From contig CAMXOH010000005.1 in NCBI GenBank assembly GCA_947245485.1, positions 1-37,745 on the forward strand: DNA of 37,745 bases, written 5' to 3'. The notes under the pieces are model-generated. The model saw nothing but the letters and a program-made list of their open reading frames with translations. It did no database searches and was not told where the DNA came from. Source of the stretch: an uncultured Clostridia bacterium (GTDB taxonomy: Bacteria; Bacillota; Clostridia; Christensenellales; Borkfalkiaceae). Position 1 is the stretch's first letter. Every line of letters begins with the position of its first letter. Positions 36,145 to 37,745 of this stretch are shown one piece after another. The position numbers and the translations under genes were made by a program.

Positions 36145-37107
36145 ATGATGGTTAAAAGGAAAATTACTTCCGCAGAAGAGGCGCGCAAAGTAATACTTTC
36201 ACTGAACGAGCGCGGCGCAATAGCGAGGAAAGTTCTGATAAACAAATGCGTCGCTAATTTGGGATACACGAAAGAGGACACGGCGAATGAAGTTTCCGGC
36301 GGAGATTTGAACCTTGCAAAATGCCATTTGGGTTACGCGTTGAATCAGCTTATCCGCGCGGGAAGCATCCGCGAACTCGACGGAGGACAGCTTCAATTCA
36401 CAGACGAAGAGTTTGACAAGGTAAACCTTAAAATAGAAGTGGAAAACATAATTCTTTCGCTTACTGCCGACGACGCTTATACAAAGGAAGAACTTTTAGA
36501 CAAGACTTGTGAAATTTTCTTTGAAAAGCACAGTCGGTTGACGGCGCACAACGACAACAAAAACGCCGTCAAAGGCTATGCGGGCAACTTTATCAACACT
36601 CCATTTATACCGAAATCAAACGGACTGTACGGACGTAAGAAGGAGAGTCTGCGCGAAGAAAACAAGAGATATCTGAATGTGTTAAGCTCGGAAGAATTCG
36701 AAGCGTACAGCGTTAAACTGCTTGAAACTTACTACAATAAGTTTGTCTATATAGGCGGTTGCAAGGGTGTGCACTGCGGCGGAAGCGACGACGGCGGTAT
36801 AGACGGAATTATCGAAGTAAAGGACAATATGCTTGGAAGTTCGGATGCGATTTTTATGCAGGTAAAGCAGAAAAAGAGCGAAAATAAGAACGCTAAGCAA
36901 AACACTATGCACGAACTGCGGGAATTCGGCGGAACGCTCGCCACCCGCCCCGAGGCGTTGAAGGGAATTTTCGTAACCAATATAAGTTACATTCCCAAGA
37001 ACTTTTTGAACGCGTATAAACTTAAACCGCTGATTTTCATTAACGGCGAGCTTTGGCTCGATATAGCGGAGCAGTGCGGGTTCCGCATTGCCGACTACGA
37101 AAACTGA
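36145..37107 (+). CDS. Mrr-like restriction endonuclease-fold protein
   Basis: EEFEAYSVKLLETYYNKFVYIGG...GGSDDGGIDGIIEVKDNMLGSSDAIFMQVKQKK matches the Mrr PD-(D/E)xK core; N-terminal winged-helix-like region. Confidence 0.75.
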   Translation: MMVKRKITSAEEARKVILSLNERGAIARKVLINKCVANLGYTKEDTANEVSGGDLNLAKCHLGYALNQLIRAGSIRELDGGQLQFTDEEFDKVNLKIEVENIILSLTADDAYTKEELLDKTCEIFFEKHSRLTAHNDNKNAVKGYAGNFINTPFIPKSNGLYGRKKESLREENKRYLNVLSSEEFEAYSVKLLETYYNKFVYIGGCKGVHCGGSDDGGIDGIIEVKDNMLGSSDAIFMQVKQKKSENKNAKQNTMHELREFGGTLATRPEALKGIFVTNISYIPKNFLNAYKLKPLIFINGELWLDIAEQCGFRIADYEN

Positions 37108-37177
37108 AAGGCGGCGCATAAATCGAGTTGCAAAAAAATATTGTATAAATTATAGAAAATATAAGGAGCCGAAATCA

Positions 37178-37375
37178 ATGTCAAAACGCTTATTTATAAA
37201 AAAAGACAACTGCCCTCAAAGCCATGCCTGCCCCTCCGTCAAAGTCTGTCCGGTAGGCGCGCTTTCGCAAGTCGGGTTCAACGCGCCCGTAATTGATTAC
37301 AGTAAATGTATCGCGTGCGGGAAATGCTCCAACTTCTGCCCCAAAAAAGCGTTGGTGCTCGGAGAACAAAATTAA
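37178..37375 (+). CDS. 4Fe-4S ferredoxin-like protein
   Basis: CPQSHACPSVKVCPVGAL and CIACGKCSNFCPKKAL; aaggag RBS, start at MSKRLF. Confidence 0.85.
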   Translation: MSKRLFIKKDNCPQSHACPSVKVCPVGALSQVGFNAPVIDYSKCIACGKCSNFCPKKALVLGEQN

Positions 37376-37464
37376 AAGCGAAACAGCAAAGTGCGCGCCG
37401 CAAAAATTGCGGTGCACCCTTTTTATTACATTTAAACTGTACAAACTTTATTAAACTAACGGTT

Positions 37465-37745
37465 AATAATAATCCACCCGCATAGCGGAAGGTATTTCAT
37501 TTTCGGGCAATTAGCCCTAATCATTACCAGCTGCGCACAAGTGCGCGTATTTTACACCTGCCAGTCATGCATCATCTTGCTACCCGTCATCGGGTACCGT
37601 CATTGCGTGCCAACTTGGTGGCGCGGCAATCCAGACGTTATGCATTATTTTTACGTAACATACACTTTTCTCGTCATTGCGAGGGAGCAACGCGAACGCG
37701 GCAATCCAGTCATTTTGTTCGTCTTTTCTGGATTGCTTCGCCTAC
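37465..37745. repeat. composite multi-hairpin dispersed repeat, copy 2, runs off window end
   Basis: aataatccacccgc... through ggcaatccagtcattttgttcgtcttttctggattgcttcgc parallels 8007-8390, lacking ~105 bp internally. Confidence 0.85.

Overview
This 37.7 kb window looks like a chromosomal segment of an uncultured Firmicutes/Clostridia-type bacterium; that lineage is inferred from gene content, not verified. It is mostly housekeeping. Genes include a ROK kinase fragment, dut, nrdG/nrdD with NrdR-box-like operators, two cardiolipin synthases, trpS, thrC, an aminotransferase, a feo iron-uptake locus with a DtxR-type regulator, prfA, a fused DUF1385-PrmC gene, rpmE, an aldo/keto reductase, a HAD phosphatase, a YfcE-like phosphodiesterase, an Mrr-like endonuclease and a ferredoxin. 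The best candidate for an undescribed system is the tightly packed block 11840-14310 inside a trpS...rlmD operon. It holds a DUF5685-like protein with two Asp-rich motifs, a degenerate J-domain/TPR protein with a Cys-rich tail, a membrane protein, and a J-less paralogue that also has a Cys-rich tail. Other notable items: (i) two ~16-bp operator pairs matching NrdR boxes upstream of nrdD, each tied to a consensus -35/-10; (ii) a ~26-bp duplicated operator-like sequence flanking the feo promoter; (iii) a recurring leaderless-promoter layout (TTGACA-N17-TATAAT-N6..9-ATG); (iv) a 116-bp tandem repeat with 15-bp terminal inverted repeats inside the nrdD-nrdG interval; (v) a multi-hairpin composite repeat at 8007-8404 and again at 37465-37745; (vi) an eroded ABC ATPase-FtsX pseudogene. 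No rRNA, tRNA or CRISPR array was recognised.
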